From contig NZ_FNRE01000004.1 in assembly GCF_900107705.1 (NCBI RefSeq), forward strand, positions 1 to 64,000: a stretch of DNA of 64,000 nucleotides, written 5' to 3'. The DNA comes from Prevotella sp. tc2-28 (lineage in GTDB: Bacteria > Bacteroidota > Bacteroidia > Bacteroidales > Bacteroidaceae). Positions 34,575-43,778 of the stretch are shown here, piece by piece. Both the position numbers and the translations under genes were made by a program. The notes below the pieces were generated by a model that did not search any database, was not told the DNA's origin, and was given only the letters and a program-made list of their open reading frames with translations. Position 1 is the stretch's first letter, and the number at the start of each line of letters is the position of its first letter.

Positions 34575-34662
34575 TTGTTAGCTCAGGGGGTAATTTGAGT
34601 TAACTCAAAAAATCAAATGAGTTAACTCAAACAATCAATCGAGTTAACTCACCTGAAAACGG
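34575..34662. repeat. Array D: 22-bp repeat of the palindrome GAGTTAACTC
   Basis: GAGTTAACTC occurs at 34597, 34619 and 34641, exactly 22 bp apart; a degenerate unit (TTGTTAGCTCA) begins at 34575. A small hairpin AAAACG-GCC-CGTTTT (34656-34670) follows. The block is bracketed by ACACGTA (34561-34567) and TACGTGT (34688-34694). Confidence 0.85.
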
Positions 34663-34728
34663 CCCGTTTTGGGCTTATGAAAATATTTACGTGTTTGGGC
34701 GTCCTTCTGCTTAGAGGTTCAGAATCTC

Positions 34729-35892
34729 CTAATAGTCGAAAGTGCCAAACTCACTCATAATAGTCAGGCTCTTCTTGCCTTCCTCGATATGGCCAACCAC
34801 CTGGGCGTCAATATTGAATGAACGGGAGATGCTGATGACCTGTTCTGCAACCTCAGGACGGACGTAAATCTCCATGCGATGCCCCATGTTGAACACCTGG
34901 TACATCTCCTTCCAGTCGGTGCCTGAGCACTCATGAATGGCGCGGAAGAGTGGGGGAACAGGGAACATGTTGTCCTTCACCACGCGGCAGTTATCGCTGA
35001 CGAAGTGTAGCACCTTGGTCTGAGCCCCACCTGTACAATGCACCATACCGTGAATCTCGGAGCGCAGCTCGTCGAGCAGCTTCTTAATCACCGGTGCATA
35101 GGTTCTTGTGGGCGATAATACCAACTGTCCTGCATTGACGGGTGAACCCTCAACAGCATCGGTCAGCTTATATTTGCCGCTGTAAACCAAGTCGTCGGGT
35201 ACGGCATGATCGTAGCTCTCGGGATAGTTCTCGGCCAGATACTTGGCAAAGACATCATGACGGGCTGAGGTCAGACCGTTAGAGCCCATGCCTCCGTTGT
35301 AGCGTTTCTCGTAGGTAGCCTGTCCGGTGGATGACAAACCTACAATCACATCACCAGGACGAATATTCGCATTATCGATGACATCAGCACGTTTCATGCG
35401 ACAGGTGACGGTAGAGTCGACGATGATGGTACGCACCAAGTCGCCTACATCAGCTGTTTCGCCCCCTGTGGGATAAATGCCGATGCCCATCTCACGGAGC
35501 TCAGCCAACAGTTCGTCGGTACCGTTGATGATGGCCGAGATAACCTCACCGGGAACGAGCATCTTATTGCGCCCGATGGTACTCGAAACAAGGATGTTAT
35601 CGACAGCACCCACACAAAGCAGGTCATCGGTATTCATGACGATTGCATCCTGAGCAATGCCCTTCCATACGGAGAGGTCACCCGTCTCCTTCCAGTACAT
35701 GTAGGCGAGGCTGGACTTGGTGCCTGCACCGTCCGCATGCATGATGTTGCAATACTCGGGATTGCCTCCGAGAATGTCGGGGATGATTTTGCAGAAAGCC
35801 TGTGGGAAGATACCCTTGTCGATGTTCTTGATGGCGTTATGTACGTCCTCTTTAGCTGCACTCACGCCACGCTGCATATATCGGTTGTTCAT
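34729..35892 (-). CDS. purM: Phosphoribosylformylglycinamidine cyclo-ligase (AIR synthase)
   Basis: PurM closes the imidazole ring of the purine precursor AIR using ATP. The 387-residue product has the PurM-like fold with ADGAGTKSSLAYMY, MNTDDLLCVGA, PTGGETADVGD and HCTGGAQTKVLHF. It begins MNNRYMQRGVSAAKEDVH. It lies 10 bp downstream of lemA and ends at the array D boundary. Confidence 0.92.
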   Translation of the reverse strand: MNNRYMQRGVSAAKEDVHNAIKNIDKGIFPQAFCKIIPDILGGNPEYCNIMHADGAGTKSSLAYMYWKETGDLSVWKGIAQDAIVMNTDDLLCVGAVDNILVSSTIGRNKMLVPGEVISAIINGTDELLAELREMGIGIYPTGGETADVGDLVRTIIVDSTVTCRMKRADVIDNANIRPGDVIVGLSSTGQATYEKRYNGGMGSNGLTSARHDVFAKYLAENYPESYDHAVPDDLVYSGKYKLTDAVEGSPVNAGQLVLSPTRTYAPVIKKLLDELRSEIHGMVHCTGGAQTKVLHFVSDNCRVVKDNMFPVPPLFRAIHECSGTDWKEMYQVFNMGHRMEIYVRPEVAEQVISISRSFNIDAQVVGHIEEGKKSLTIMSEFGTFDY

Positions 35893-35902
35893 TTCCTGAA
35901 GT

Positions 35903-36490
35903 TTAGAATTTTACTTGAGGGGCTTTCTCTGCACCGGCTTCAGCCTCGAACTTGGTCATCTGCTGGAATCCGAACATGCCGGCGAGGATGTTCTTGGGGA
36001 ATGATCGGATAACGACATTATACTGCTGAACGGTCTCGTTATACTTGTTGCGAGCCTCGTTGATGCGGTTTTCGGTACCTTCCAACTGTACCTGCAGGTC
36101 GCGGAAGTTTTCGTTGGCCTTGAGGTCGGGATAGTTCTCTTGGATAGCAATCAGACGGCCGAGAGCACTGCCCAACTCACCCTGTGCTTGCTGGAACTCT
36201 TTTAACTTCTCGGGTGTCATGTTCGACGGGTCGAGGTTGATGGATGTAGCCTTCGAACGGGCAGCAACGACATCCTCCAGTGTCTGCTTTTCGTGAGCGG
36301 CATAGCCCTTGACGGTTTCCACCAGATTGGGGATGAGGTCGGCACGGCGCTGGTAGGTAGACTGTACGTTAGCCAGTGCGGTGGTAGTGGTCTCCTGCAC
36401 CTGTACCATTGAGTTGTAAGCACTTGCTGCCCATCCTCCAATGATGACGACGGCTGCGATAACTGCGATAAGGGTTTTGTTCAATTTCAT
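35903..36490 (-). CDS. lemA: LemA family protein
   Basis: From ATG 36490 the product is 195 residues: an N-terminal transmembrane helix (TLIAVIAAVVIIGGWAASAYN) and the LemA helical domain (RRADLIPNLVETVKGYAAHE, then AIQENYPDLKANENFRDLQ and EARNKYNETVQQYN). The longer frame to 36802 runs through a minisatellite and into the next gene and is rejected. LemA proteins often neighbour TPM-domain proteins, as here. Function is unsettled. Confidence 0.93.
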   Translation of the reverse strand: MKLNKTLIAVIAAVVIIGGWAASAYNSMVQVQETTTTALANVQSTYQRRADLIPNLVETVKGYAAHEKQTLEDVVAARSKATSINLDPSNMTPEKLKEFQQAQGELGSALGRLIAIQENYPDLKANENFRDLQVQLEGTENRINEARNKYNETVQQYNVVIRSFPKNILAGMFGFQQMTKFEAEAGAEKAPQVKF

Positions 36491-36511
36491 AATCGTTATA
36501 TTTTTATTATT

Positions 36512-36570
36512 ATGGGTCTTATGGGACTTATGGGACTTATGGGTCTTATGGGACTTATGGGTCTTATGGG
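36512..36570. repeat. 9-bp minisatellite, six full copies, between the TPM gene and lemA
   Basis: ATGGGTCTT and ATGGGACTT alternate in six consecutive copies (36512-36565), with a partial copy to 36570. On the coding (minus) strand the units read AAGACCCAT/AAGTCCCAT and begin directly after the stop of the TPM gene. Confidence 0.9.
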
Positions 36571-37707
36571 TTACCAGCGGGAAGTAGCACCTCCTCCGCC
36601 AAAGGAGCCTCCGCCGAATGAGCCTCCGCCTCCACCGCTGAAACCGCCTCCACCGCCTCCGAAGCCTCCGCCGAAGCCGCCTCCGAAGCCTCCTCCGGAA
36701 CGACTTCCCGTGCTGACGTAGAAGGGGTTTGATAAAAGCGATACGGCACCCAGTGTGGCCAGCCATTCGTATTTGCGGTTCAGAGCCAGATAGAAAATGC
36801 ACCAGACGATGATGAAGAGGAATGTCAGACCGATGGCTTCTGCCATCTCGCTGTCAGACTCTTCGTCGCTTATGAGTTTCGACATTTGGGGCAATTCCTT
36901 CTTTTGTAGTGTGGCATAGACGGCCTCCGTCAGGTAAATCATGGCTGAGTCAGGCATGTTGGCGCGCATGGCCGGTACAGCATATTGCTGTTCCAGCCGG
37001 TGACATTCTGCATCTGTCAAGTCGGCTTCCAACTTCTTGCCTGGCGAAATGTTGAGGCTGTGGTCTTCGTAGCCGCAAACGATGACGAGTCCCATATCCT
37101 GAAAGCCCACGCCATAGTGGTTGCCGATGTCTTGTGCCATACGGAAGGGATCATCGTTCGATATGTGGTTCACCACCACGACTACCGACTGTATCTTCAA
37201 CTCGTTCTCGAGCTTTTTTAGCGTGATGTTCATGCGGTCGACGGTCGGCTGCTGCAGTACATGGTCTGGATTAGATACGTATTGCGTAGAGTCCTGCAGA
37301 TAAGGAATGGGAATGTTGTCGGCATTCCAGTAAGTGACCTCGGCGGCATTGTCGTTAAGTACGGAACTGGTTGTCGCAGACGATGCGTATTCCTCGTTGT
37401 AGGGTACTGCCGTTCCACAACAAATCATAGCAGACAAGATGCCGATATAGAACAGCCAACCTAGCCACTTGCGACGTGTGGCCCATTCCGGGTGTGTCAG
37501 CTTGTATGAACGCGACAATTGGCGGCGCTTGTCCAGGTATTCGTGCAACAGCGTATCGTAACGCTGGGAATACTGATAGCGCAAGCCGTTAGACGACTCC
37601 ATCCATGTGAGTAGGCTCTTCTCTTGTCGGAAGGAGTCCTCCAAGGCGCGAATCGCCTCATTGTACTGAAGCGTCAACGTGTTGATATGGTCTCTATAGG
37701 TTCCCAT
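36571..37707 (-). CDS. TPM domain membrane protein with glycine-rich tail
   Basis: The product is 378 residues from ATG 37707 (MGTYRDHIN); starts at 37722 or 37743 would overlap aroE and cannot be excluded. An N-terminal helical region is followed by a transmembrane helix (WLFYIGILSAMICCG). A TPM domain comes next (about 155-285, with MNITLKKLENELKIQSVVVVV and GLVIVCGYEDHSLNIS), then a further membrane segment (LTFLFIIVWCIFYLAL). The tail has about 45 residues of Gly/Phe/Ser repeats ending GGGATSRW. TPM proteins have been linked to photosystem repair and phosphatase activity elsewhere. Confidence 0.82.
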   Translation of the reverse strand: MGTYRDHINTLTLQYNEAIRALEDSFRQEKSLLTWMESSNGLRYQYSQRYDTLLHEYLDKRRQLSRSYKLTHPEWATRRKWLGWLFYIGILSAMICCGTAVPYNEEYASSATTSSVLNDNAAEVTYWNADNIPIPYLQDSTQYVSNPDHVLQQPTVDRMNITLKKLENELKIQSVVVVVNHISNDDPFRMAQDIGNHYGVGFQDMGLVIVCGYEDHSLNISPGKKLEADLTDAECHRLEQQYAVPAMRANMPDSAMIYLTEAVYATLQKKELPQMSKLISDEESDSEMAEAIGLTFLFIIVWCIFYLALNRKYEWLATLGAVSLLSNPFYVSTGSRSGGGFGGGFGGGFGGGGGGFSGGGGGSFGGGSFGGGGATSRW

Positions 37708-37711
37708 CTGA

Positions 37712-38458
37712 TTATTTCTCATGCCAGAACTCCCACGAGGCAAAGGCTTGCAGAAGCAACATTTCCAGTCCGTTCTTCACCTGTGCGCCATATTGGGCAC
37801 CTCGCTTCATGAACAGCGTCTCGTCGGGATTGTATATCAGGTCGTAGAGGATGGTATGCGAGTCCATTGCCTCGTAGGGCAGTAAGGGACACTCCTCCGT
37901 CTTGGGGTACATACCCAAGGGTGTGCAGTTGATAATGACGTTGTATTCCTCTACATCCTCAGGCGTTATTCGCTCATACTGAATGGTTCCCGGACGCTCG
38001 TAACGGCTCACGAATACCGTTTCCAGTCCGAGGTTACGAAGTCCGTAGTCAATGGCTTTCGATGCGCCGCCGGTACCAAGGATAAGTGCTTTTTTGTGCC
38101 ATTTCTTGTCAAGCATGGGAGCAATGCTCTTGGTAAATCCGATGACATCGCTGTTGTAGCCCTTCAGTTTGATATTGTTGCCGTCGTGAATGACGCGAAT
38201 CACGTTGACGGCTCCGATGGCGCGCGCCTCGGGCGATATCGTGTCGAGATACTGCATCACCTTTTCTTTATAAGGGATGGTGACGTTCAGTCCACGCAGG
38301 TTAGGGTTTGAACCGAGCACCTCTTCCAGGGAATCAATGGTGGGAATCTCAAAGTTCTCATACACTGCGTCAATGTCTTCGTCCTCGAACTTCTGGTTGA
38401 AGTAGCTTACTGAGAACGAATGCCCGAGCGGGTAGCCTATCAATCCGTACTTATCCAT
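37712..38458 (-). CDS. aroE: Shikimate dehydrogenase
   Basis: AroE reduces 3-dehydroshikimate to shikimate with NADPH. The 248-residue product has the substrate site (GYPLGHSFSVSYFN), the catalytic Lys and Asp region (LNVTIPYKEKVM), NVIRV, the Rossmann loop (LGTGGASKAIDYGL) and INCTPLGMYP. It is slightly shorter than E. coli AroE (272 residues). It lies 21 bp downstream of the menG/ubiE gene. Confidence 0.94.
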   Translation of the reverse strand: MDKYGLIGYPLGHSFSVSYFNQKFEDEDIDAVYENFEIPTIDSLEEVLGSNPNLRGLNVTIPYKEKVMQYLDTISPEARAIGAVNVIRVIHDGNNIKLKGYNSDVIGFTKSIAPMLDKKWHKKALILGTGGASKAIDYGLRNLGLETVFVSRYERPGTIQYERITPEDVEEYNVIINCTPLGMYPKTEECPLLPYEAMDSHTILYDLIYNPDETLFMKRGAQYGAQVKNGLEMLLLQAFASWEFWHEK

Positions 38459-38479
38459 AATGCTTGTCTAATTAGTTGA

Positions 38480-39214
38480 TTATTTGGTTGCAAAATACAT
38501 GGTGCAGATACCAAAGGTGAGTCGTTTGAAAGAGGCTTCCGAGAAACCGGCTTTCTGTAGTATCTCAACCATCCGCTCGCCTTGCGGAAAAGCCTCGATG
38601 GTCTTGGTCAGGTAGGAGTAGGCGCTTTGGTCTTTCGAGATAAGTCGTCCATAGACAGGTAGCACCGTATGAGCGTAGATCTGGAACAGTTGGCGCATGG
38701 GGAATGAGACAGGGGTGGTCAGTTCGACGATGCTCAGATGACCGCCAGGCTTCAGTACGCGACACATCTCGCTCAATCCCTTGTCCAGGTCGGCAAAGTT
38801 GCGGATGCCGAAAGCTGCTGTGACAGCGTCGAACGAGGCGTCAGGGTAGGAGAGTCGGGTGCAGTCCTCTTTTTCGAAAGAGATGATGTGCTGCATGCCT
38901 TTTTCCTGAACCTTGTGGCGTCCTATCTGCATCATACCTTCTGATATGTCGGCACCGATGAGACGTTGGGGCTTCAGCATCTCAGCTGCCAGGATGGCAA
39001 AGTCGCCAGTTCCGGTGGCGATGTCGAGTATTGCCTGCGGGTGGAATGGGGCCAACTGTCGGATGGCCTTGCGTCGCCATCCTCTGTCAATGTTCCATGA
39101 GAGACGATGGTTCAGCGTGTCGTAGGCGGGAGCGATGTTGTCGAACATCTGCTCCACCTGCGCAGCCTTGTCGCCCTCATGATAGGGCTTTATCGTCTCT
39201 TGTCGGTAGGACAT
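38480..39214 (-). CDS. ubiE: Demethylmenaquinone methyltransferase (UbiE/MenG family)
   Basis: Catalyses the last methylation of menaquinone synthesis; anaerobic Bacteroidales use menaquinone. The 244-residue SAM-dependent enzyme has [24 protein letters not shown] split over the N-terminal motif, ATGTGDFAI (SAM site), [18 protein letters not shown] and [10 protein letters not shown]. It starts 2 bp after purC ends, so the two are coupled. Confidence 0.94.
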   Translation of the reverse strand: MSYRQETIKPYHEGDKAAQVEQMFDNIAPAYDTLNHRLSWNIDRGWRRKAIRQLAPFHPQAILDIATGTGDFAILAAEMLKPQRLIGADISEGMMQIGRHKVQEKGMQHIISFEKEDCTRLSYPDASFDAVTAAFGIRNFADLDKGLSEMCRVLKPGGHLSIVELTTPVSFPMRQLFQIYAHTVLPVYGRLISKDQSAYSYLTKTIEAFPQGERMVEILQKAGFSEASFKRLTFGICTMYFATK

Positions 39215-39216
39215 GT

Positions 39217-40170
39217 TTAGAAGCCTCTTGATTTCAGATATGAGTTGACATTCTCCTCAATGCGTTTGGCGATATCGTCGCTGTCGGCAGCTTTCTCAAA
39301 GCGCTCGCCGATGATGTGCTCATAAAGCTCGATATAGCGGTCGCTGACGCTCATCGCATATTCGTCGGTAATCTCGGGCATTACCTGTCCGGGTTCGTTC
39401 ATGAAGTTATGCTCGATGAGCCATTGGCGAACGAATTCTTTGGAAAGCTGTTTCTGGGGCTCGCCCTTGGCTAACTTCTCCTCGTAGCCGTCAGCATAGA
39501 AGTAGCGGCTGGAGTCTGGGGTGTGAATCTCGTCAATGAGGTATACCTTACCATCGCGCTTGCCGAACTCATATTTAGTGTCTACGAGAATCAGTCCTTG
39601 CTTCTCGGCAATCATCTGTCCGCGTGCGAACAGCTTACGGGTGTATTCCTCCATCACTTTGTAGTCCTCTTCCGACACGATGCCTTGGGCGATAATCTCC
39701 TCGCGCGAGATGTTCATGTCGTGACCCTCGTCAGCCTTTGTGGTTGGCGTGATGATGGGCTCGGGGAAGCGCTCGTTCTCTTTCATGCCATCAGGCAACT
39801 TGACACCACATAGTTCACGGCAACCGTTCTTGTACTCGCGCCAGGCAGAACCTGTCAGGATGGAGCGGATAATCATCTCCACGCGGAATCCCTCGCACTT
39901 CAGACCAACGGTCACCATAGGGTCAGGAGTAGACAGTTTCCAGTTCGGGCAGATGTCGCAGGTAGCATCGAGGAACTTGGCGGCAATCTGGTTCAGTACC
40001 TGTCCTTTGTAGGGAATACCCTTCGGTAGGATGACGTCGAAGGCTGAAATGCGGTCGGTAGCCACCATGACCATCAGGTCGTCGTTGATATTGTACACGT
40101 CGCGTACCTTTCCGTGATACACGCTTTTCTGTCCATTGAAATGGAACTCAGTCTTTGTTAATGCTTTCAT
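39217..40170 (-). CDS. purC: Phosphoribosylaminoimidazole-succinocarboxamide synthase
   Basis: PurC joins CAIR with aspartate in purine synthesis. From ATG 40170 the product is 317 residues ([16 protein letters not shown]), with [30 protein letters not shown] C-terminal features and LVDTKYEFG. The in-frame start at 40200 is rejected in favour of the start matching family length. It overlaps the end of phoH by 23 bp. Confidence 0.93.
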   Translation of the reverse strand: MKALTKTEFHFNGQKSVYHGKVRDVYNINDDLMVMVATDRISAFDVILPKGIPYKGQVLNQIAAKFLDATCDICPNWKLSTPDPMVTVGLKCEGFRVEMIIRSILTGSAWREYKNGCRELCGVKLPDGMKENERFPEPIITPTTKADEGHDMNISREEIIAQGIVSEEDYKVMEEYTRKLFARGQMIAEKQGLILVDTKYEFGKRDGKVYLIDEIHTPDSSRYFYADGYEEKLAKGEPQKQLSKEFVRQWLIEHNFMNEPGQVMPEITDEYAMSVSDRYIELYEHIIGERFEKAADSDDIAKRIEENVNSYLKSRGF

Positions 40171-41116
40171 TGCTATTGTTGTTTTTGTCAAATCTCTCAT
40201 ATGCGTTGACGATGCGAGTCACCAGTTTGTGGCGCACGATGTCCTTGCGGTTCAGCTCTACTATACCGATGCCTTCCACACCGCTGAGTATCTGTAGGGC
40301 TTCCACCAGTCCCGATTTCTGCGTGCGAGGCAGGTCTATCTGCGTCATGTCGCCCGTGATGATCATCTTCGTGTTCCAACCCATGCGCGTCAGGAACATC
40401 CTGATTTGCTGGGGAGTCGTGTTTTGTGCCTCGTCCAGGATAACCACCGCGTCACTTAGTGTGCGTCCGCGCATGAAGGCCAGCGGCGCTATCTGAATCA
40501 CGTGCTTGTCCATCATGTCCTGTAACTTTACCTGTGGAAGCATATCCTCCAAAGCGTCGTATAGCGGTTGCAAGTACGGGTCTATCTTGTCCTTCATATC
40601 GCCGGGCAGGAATCCCAGTTTCTCGCCTGCCTCTACAGCCGGTCTCGACAGGATAATGCGCTTGGCGGTCTTCTCTTTCAGAGCCTTTACGGCCAGTGCT
40701 ATCGACAGGTATGTCTTGCCCGTTCCTGCGGGTCCTACGGCAAATACCATATCGTTTTCCGCATAGGCATCAATCAGTCGCTGTTGGTTCTCTGAACGGG
40801 CCTTGATGGCGCGTCCAGACATGGAGTAGCAGACCACTCCTTCTGGTACCTCGTCCTTGGTGCGATGCCCTTTCACGATGTCTAGGATGTCCTCTTCGCG
40901 CAGTGCGTTAAACCGCAGAACATGTTGGCGCATGCGTTCAGTTGCCTCTTCGAACGAAGCCATCTGTTCCTCGTCACCCAACACGCGGATGACATTGTCA
41001 CGAGCAACGATGCGCAGTTTCGGATATAATGCCCGCATCATCTGCAGGTGCTGATTTCCTATGCCGTAGAACATCACAGGGTCGATGTCCTCTAAAACAA
41101 TATGCTTCTCTATCAA
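40148..41116 (-). CDS. phoH: PhoH family ATPase
   Basis: The 322-residue product has a KH-like N-terminal part ([15 protein letters not shown]) and the PhoH ATPase core: Walker [29 protein letters not shown], Walker [15 protein letters not shown] and [11 protein letters not shown]. The family is linked to RNA metabolism; the exact role is uncertain. It heads the phoH-purC-ubiE-aroE-TPM-lemA-purM minus-strand series. Confidence 0.94.
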   Translation of the reverse strand: MIEKHIVLEDIDPVMFYGIGNQHLQMMRALYPKLRIVARDNVIRVLGDEEQMASFEEATERMRQHVLRFNALREEDILDIVKGHRTKDEVPEGVVCYSMSGRAIKARSENQQRLIDAYAENDMVFAVGPAGTGKTYLSIALAVKALKEKTAKRIILSRPAVEAGEKLGFLPGDMKDKIDPYLQPLYDALEDMLPQVKLQDMMDKHVIQIAPLAFMRGRTLSDAVVILDEAQNTTPQQIRMFLTRMGWNTKMIITGDMTQIDLPRTQKSGLVEALQILSGVEGIGIVELNRKDIVRHKLVTRIVNAYERFDKNNNSNESINKD

Positions 41117-41141
41117 TACTAACGTTTTTTTAATTTACGTG

Positions 41142-41172
41142 CAAAGGTACAAATTAGCAAGCTAAATCCAAA
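41142..41172 (-). promoter_or_regulatory. Promoter of phoH
   Basis: On the minus strand TTTG (complement of 41169-41172) and TACCTTTG (complement of 41142-41149) are 19 bases apart. An AAATAAAT/ATTTATTT hairpin (41171-41190) overlaps it and may end the upstream phosphatase transcript. Confidence 0.75.
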
Positions 41173-41197
41173 ATAAATTGGGATTTATTTTTTTACA

Positions 41198-42007
41198 CTA
41201 CACATCTAGACGAATATAGGTGCGGTCGTCGAAGGAGTTGAAGTCGGGGTGGAAAGCTTTGGTGGCTTGGAATTCGGGACTGATGTTCAGCGGATCAGTG
41301 GCGCGTTGATGCTGGAGTCGTTGTTCGCTTTCTGCCAGTGTGGGGCAAAGGAAAGGGTATCCGTCGGAGGCTAACACAATTTGCCAGGGACGGAAGTCGA
41401 GGGTGATGATGCGGACGTGCTCGCGAGGAATGTGGAAGCCGTCGATGACGCTGTAGGTTACGTTCTGTTGGCGCATAGTGTCAATCATCTGGGCAATAAT
41501 TACCTGGCGCGCTGTGTCGTTGCGTAACAGTTCGTCGATGGTCTTGCCTTCTGCCAGTTGTCGTTTGGCTTCCTCAGCGCGCAGGGCAGCCAGTTGGGCC
41601 TCGTAGGGCTTGGGGTTGTCGTAATATTCGCCACCGACAAGACATTGACAGTCGCCTACCATCCAAATCTCTCGACAGACGCGGCTGAAGATGATAGCCG
41701 AGCAGGTAAGCCGGTCTTCGGGATGGTCGGTAAGCCGTTGGAGCATGGATTTCTTGTAGTGCTTGCGGATATAGGCCGTTACACCCGTCAAAAATTGTTC
41801 GCACGTGGTGGTCTTGGGCATGTGACTGATATAGCGGGCAGTGAGTTGCATGGCATAGCGGCCGTTGGAGCGCAACAGGCTATGCCGATAGTTGGTCTTC
41901 GAAGTGCTGCCGTCAATGACGGCGACGAAGTCATTTGTGACGACGATTCCGTCCTCGCTTTTCTTCTTTGGGTTCTTGGGTACGAGGTTTTGCTCGATGA
42001 TTTCCAT
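41198..42007 (-). CDS. PP2C-like protein phosphatase domain protein
   Basis: The 269-residue product has the hallmarks of a PPM/PP2C metal-dependent phosphatase: FVAVIDGSTSKT near the N-terminus (the DG motif), TCSAIIFS, WMVGDCQCLVGG (the GD motif) and IVLASDGYPFL. The usual C-terminal DN motif is not obvious; NSFDDRTYI may replace it. No membrane segment is seen. It overlaps the 3' end of the YgiQ gene by 77 bp, unusual for this window, so the actual start could be further downstream. Confidence 0.7.
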   Translation of the reverse strand: MEIIEQNLVPKNPKKKSEDGIVVTNDFVAVIDGSTSKTNYRHSLLRSNGRYAMQLTARYISHMPKTTTCEQFLTGVTAYIRKHYKKSMLQRLTDHPEDRLTCSAIIFSRVCREIWMVGDCQCLVGGEYYDNPKPYEAQLAALRAEEAKRQLAEGKTIDELLRNDTARQVIIAQMIDTMRQQNVTYSVIDGFHIPREHVRIITLDFRPWQIVLASDGYPFLCPTLAESEQRLQHQRATDPLNISPEFQATKAFHPDFNSFDDRTYIRLDV

Positions 42008-43754
42008 TCTTGCTGTCTTTGTACCAGAAGAAATAGTCGCGCTGAGCTAGTTTCTCCTGTTGTGTGTGAGCCGTATAAACGGGTTCGAGGGTATAGGGGT
42101 CGTAGCCTGTATAGAACATCTCGGTAGAGACGGTCATTGGGGTGGGTGTGAAGTCCTGTACTTGTTCCAGTCGATAGCCCATCTTGCGTGTGAGGGCGGC
42201 CAGTTCTGCCATGTCTGCCTCTGTGCATCCTGGGTGGCTGGAGATGAAGTACGGAATAATTTGCTGGCGCAGTCCCTCCTCACGGTTGATACGGTCGAAT
42301 ATGCGCTTGAACTCGTAGAACTGCTGGAACGACGGCTTGCGCATCAGATGGAGCACACGGTCGCTGGTATGTTCAGGAGCCACTTTTAGTCTTCCGCTGA
42401 CGTGTTTGGTAATTAATTCACGCGTATAGGCTGTTGCTGCCTTGTTGGCAGTCTCGTCTTTGCTACGATATAGAAGCAGGTCGTATCGTACACCGCTGCC
42501 GATAAAACTTTTCTTAACCTCGGGCAGTGCGTCAACGGCATGATAGATGTCTAGCAATTTACTGTGGTCGGTATTCAGGTTGGGACATATCTGTGGTTGG
42601 ATACAGCTGGGACGCTTGCATTTCTCACAGATGTTCAAGTTGCGTCCGTGCATACCGTACATATTAGCTGAAGGTCCGCCGAGGTCGGAAAGATAGCCTT
42701 TGAAGTCATCCATCTGTACCACCTGCTTGACCTCCTTGAGAATACTCTCCTTGGAACGGCAGGAGATGAATTTGCCCTGGTGGGCAGAAATGGTGCAGAA
42801 AGCACAGCCGCCAAAACAACCTCTGTGGATGTTGACCGAATGCTTGATCATCTCATAGGCGGGAATACGCTTGCCTTTGTATTTGGGATGTGGCAGACGG
42901 GTGTATGGCAGGTCGAATGAGGCATCGAGTTCTGCAGTTGTCATCGGAGGATAAGGTGGGTTGACAACGACTGTCTGCCGTCCTGTCTGTTGTAGTAACC
43001 GGTGGGCGTGCATCATGTTGGACTGTTCCTCGATGTGTCTGAAATTCTCGGCTTGCGACCGTTTGTCGCGCAGGCATTCCTCGTAGCTGTGCAACACGAT
43101 GTCATCATCGCTAGGCGAGATGCGGTCGGTCAGGTAGACTGTCTGGGGAATGTCGTGAGGAATATCCGCAATGGAACTGCCGACAACCGCCAGTCGGTTG
43201 GCCAGTTCGATGATAGGTTTTTCGCCCATGCCGTAGATGATGAGGTCGGCCTGTGCATCACAAAGGATGCTAGGGCGTAATTTGTCTTGCCAGTAGTCGT
43301 AGTGTGTCAGTCGGCGGAGTGATGCCTCGATGCCGCCTAGGATGATGGGAACGTCAGGGTACAGTTCGCGTAGGATTTTGGAATAGACGATGGTGGGATA
43401 CTCCGGACGCAAGTCGTGACGCCCGTCGGGACTATAGGCATCCTCAGAGCGCAGACGACGGTTGGCCGTGTATTTGTTGACCATCGAGTCCATGCAACCA
43501 GGAGCAATGCCAAAAAAGAGTCGTGGGCGTCCCAGTTTCTTGAAATCACGGTAGTCACCATGCCAGTCGGGTTGTGGCACGATGGCCACGCGATAGCCCG
43601 CTGCCTCTAAGGTGCGCCCGATGACTGCTGCGCCGAAGGATGGATGGTCAATGTATGCGTCTGCCGAGAAGAGGATGATGTCCACCTCTTCCCAGCCACG
43701 CAACTCGAGTTCCTTCTTTGTTGTTGGCAGAAAATCTGTCAGCCTATACTCCAT
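41931..43754 (-). CDS. YgiQ family radical SAM protein
   Basis: The 607-residue product begins MEYRLTDFLPTTKKELELRGW and has an N-terminal B12-binding-like region (PQPDWHGDYRDFKKLGRPRL). The radical-SAM motif CFGGCAFCTISAHQGK follows, then a SAM-domain core with APEHTSDRVLHLMRKP, and the YgiQ C-terminal part (FTPTPMTVSTEMFYTG). The substrate of the family is unknown. The lysine- and arginine-rich last 30 residues are encoded in the overlap with the phosphatase gene. Confidence 0.92.
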   Translation of the reverse strand: MEYRLTDFLPTTKKELELRGWEEVDIILFSADAYIDHPSFGAAVIGRTLEAAGYRVAIVPQPDWHGDYRDFKKLGRPRLFFGIAPGCMDSMVNKYTANRRLRSEDAYSPDGRHDLRPEYPTIVYSKILRELYPDVPIILGGIEASLRRLTHYDYWQDKLRPSILCDAQADLIIYGMGEKPIIELANRLAVVGSSIADIPHDIPQTVYLTDRISPSDDDIVLHSYEECLRDKRSQAENFRHIEEQSNMMHAHRLLQQTGRQTVVVNPPYPPMTTAELDASFDLPYTRLPHPKYKGKRIPAYEMIKHSVNIHRGCFGGCAFCTISAHQGKFISCRSKESILKEVKQVVQMDDFKGYLSDLGGPSANMYGMHGRNLNICEKCKRPSCIQPQICPNLNTDHSKLLDIYHAVDALPEVKKSFIGSGVRYDLLLYRSKDETANKAATAYTRELITKHVSGRLKVAPEHTSDRVLHLMRKPSFQQFYEFKRIFDRINREEGLRQQIIPYFISSHPGCTEADMAELAALTRKMGYRLEQVQDFTPTPMTVSTEMFYTGYDPYTLEPVYTAHTQQEKLAQRDYFFWYKDSKNGNHRAKPRTQEPKEEKRGRNRRHK

Positions 43755-43778
43755 GGTCTAATCTCTTACCTCTCACCT

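Noticed and set aside
34573..34596. tRNA-like D-arm (GTTAGCTCAGGGGGTAA)
   Set aside because: No acceptor stem, anticodon or T-arm follows. The bases are better explained as the degenerate first unit of array D.
36490..36802. N-terminal extension of LemA with a Lys/Thr/Ser/His repeat and Arg-rich stretch
   Set aside because: It is the read-through of the 9-bp minisatellite and the glycine-rich 3' end of the TPM gene in another frame; the LemA signal/membrane helix begins at 36490.
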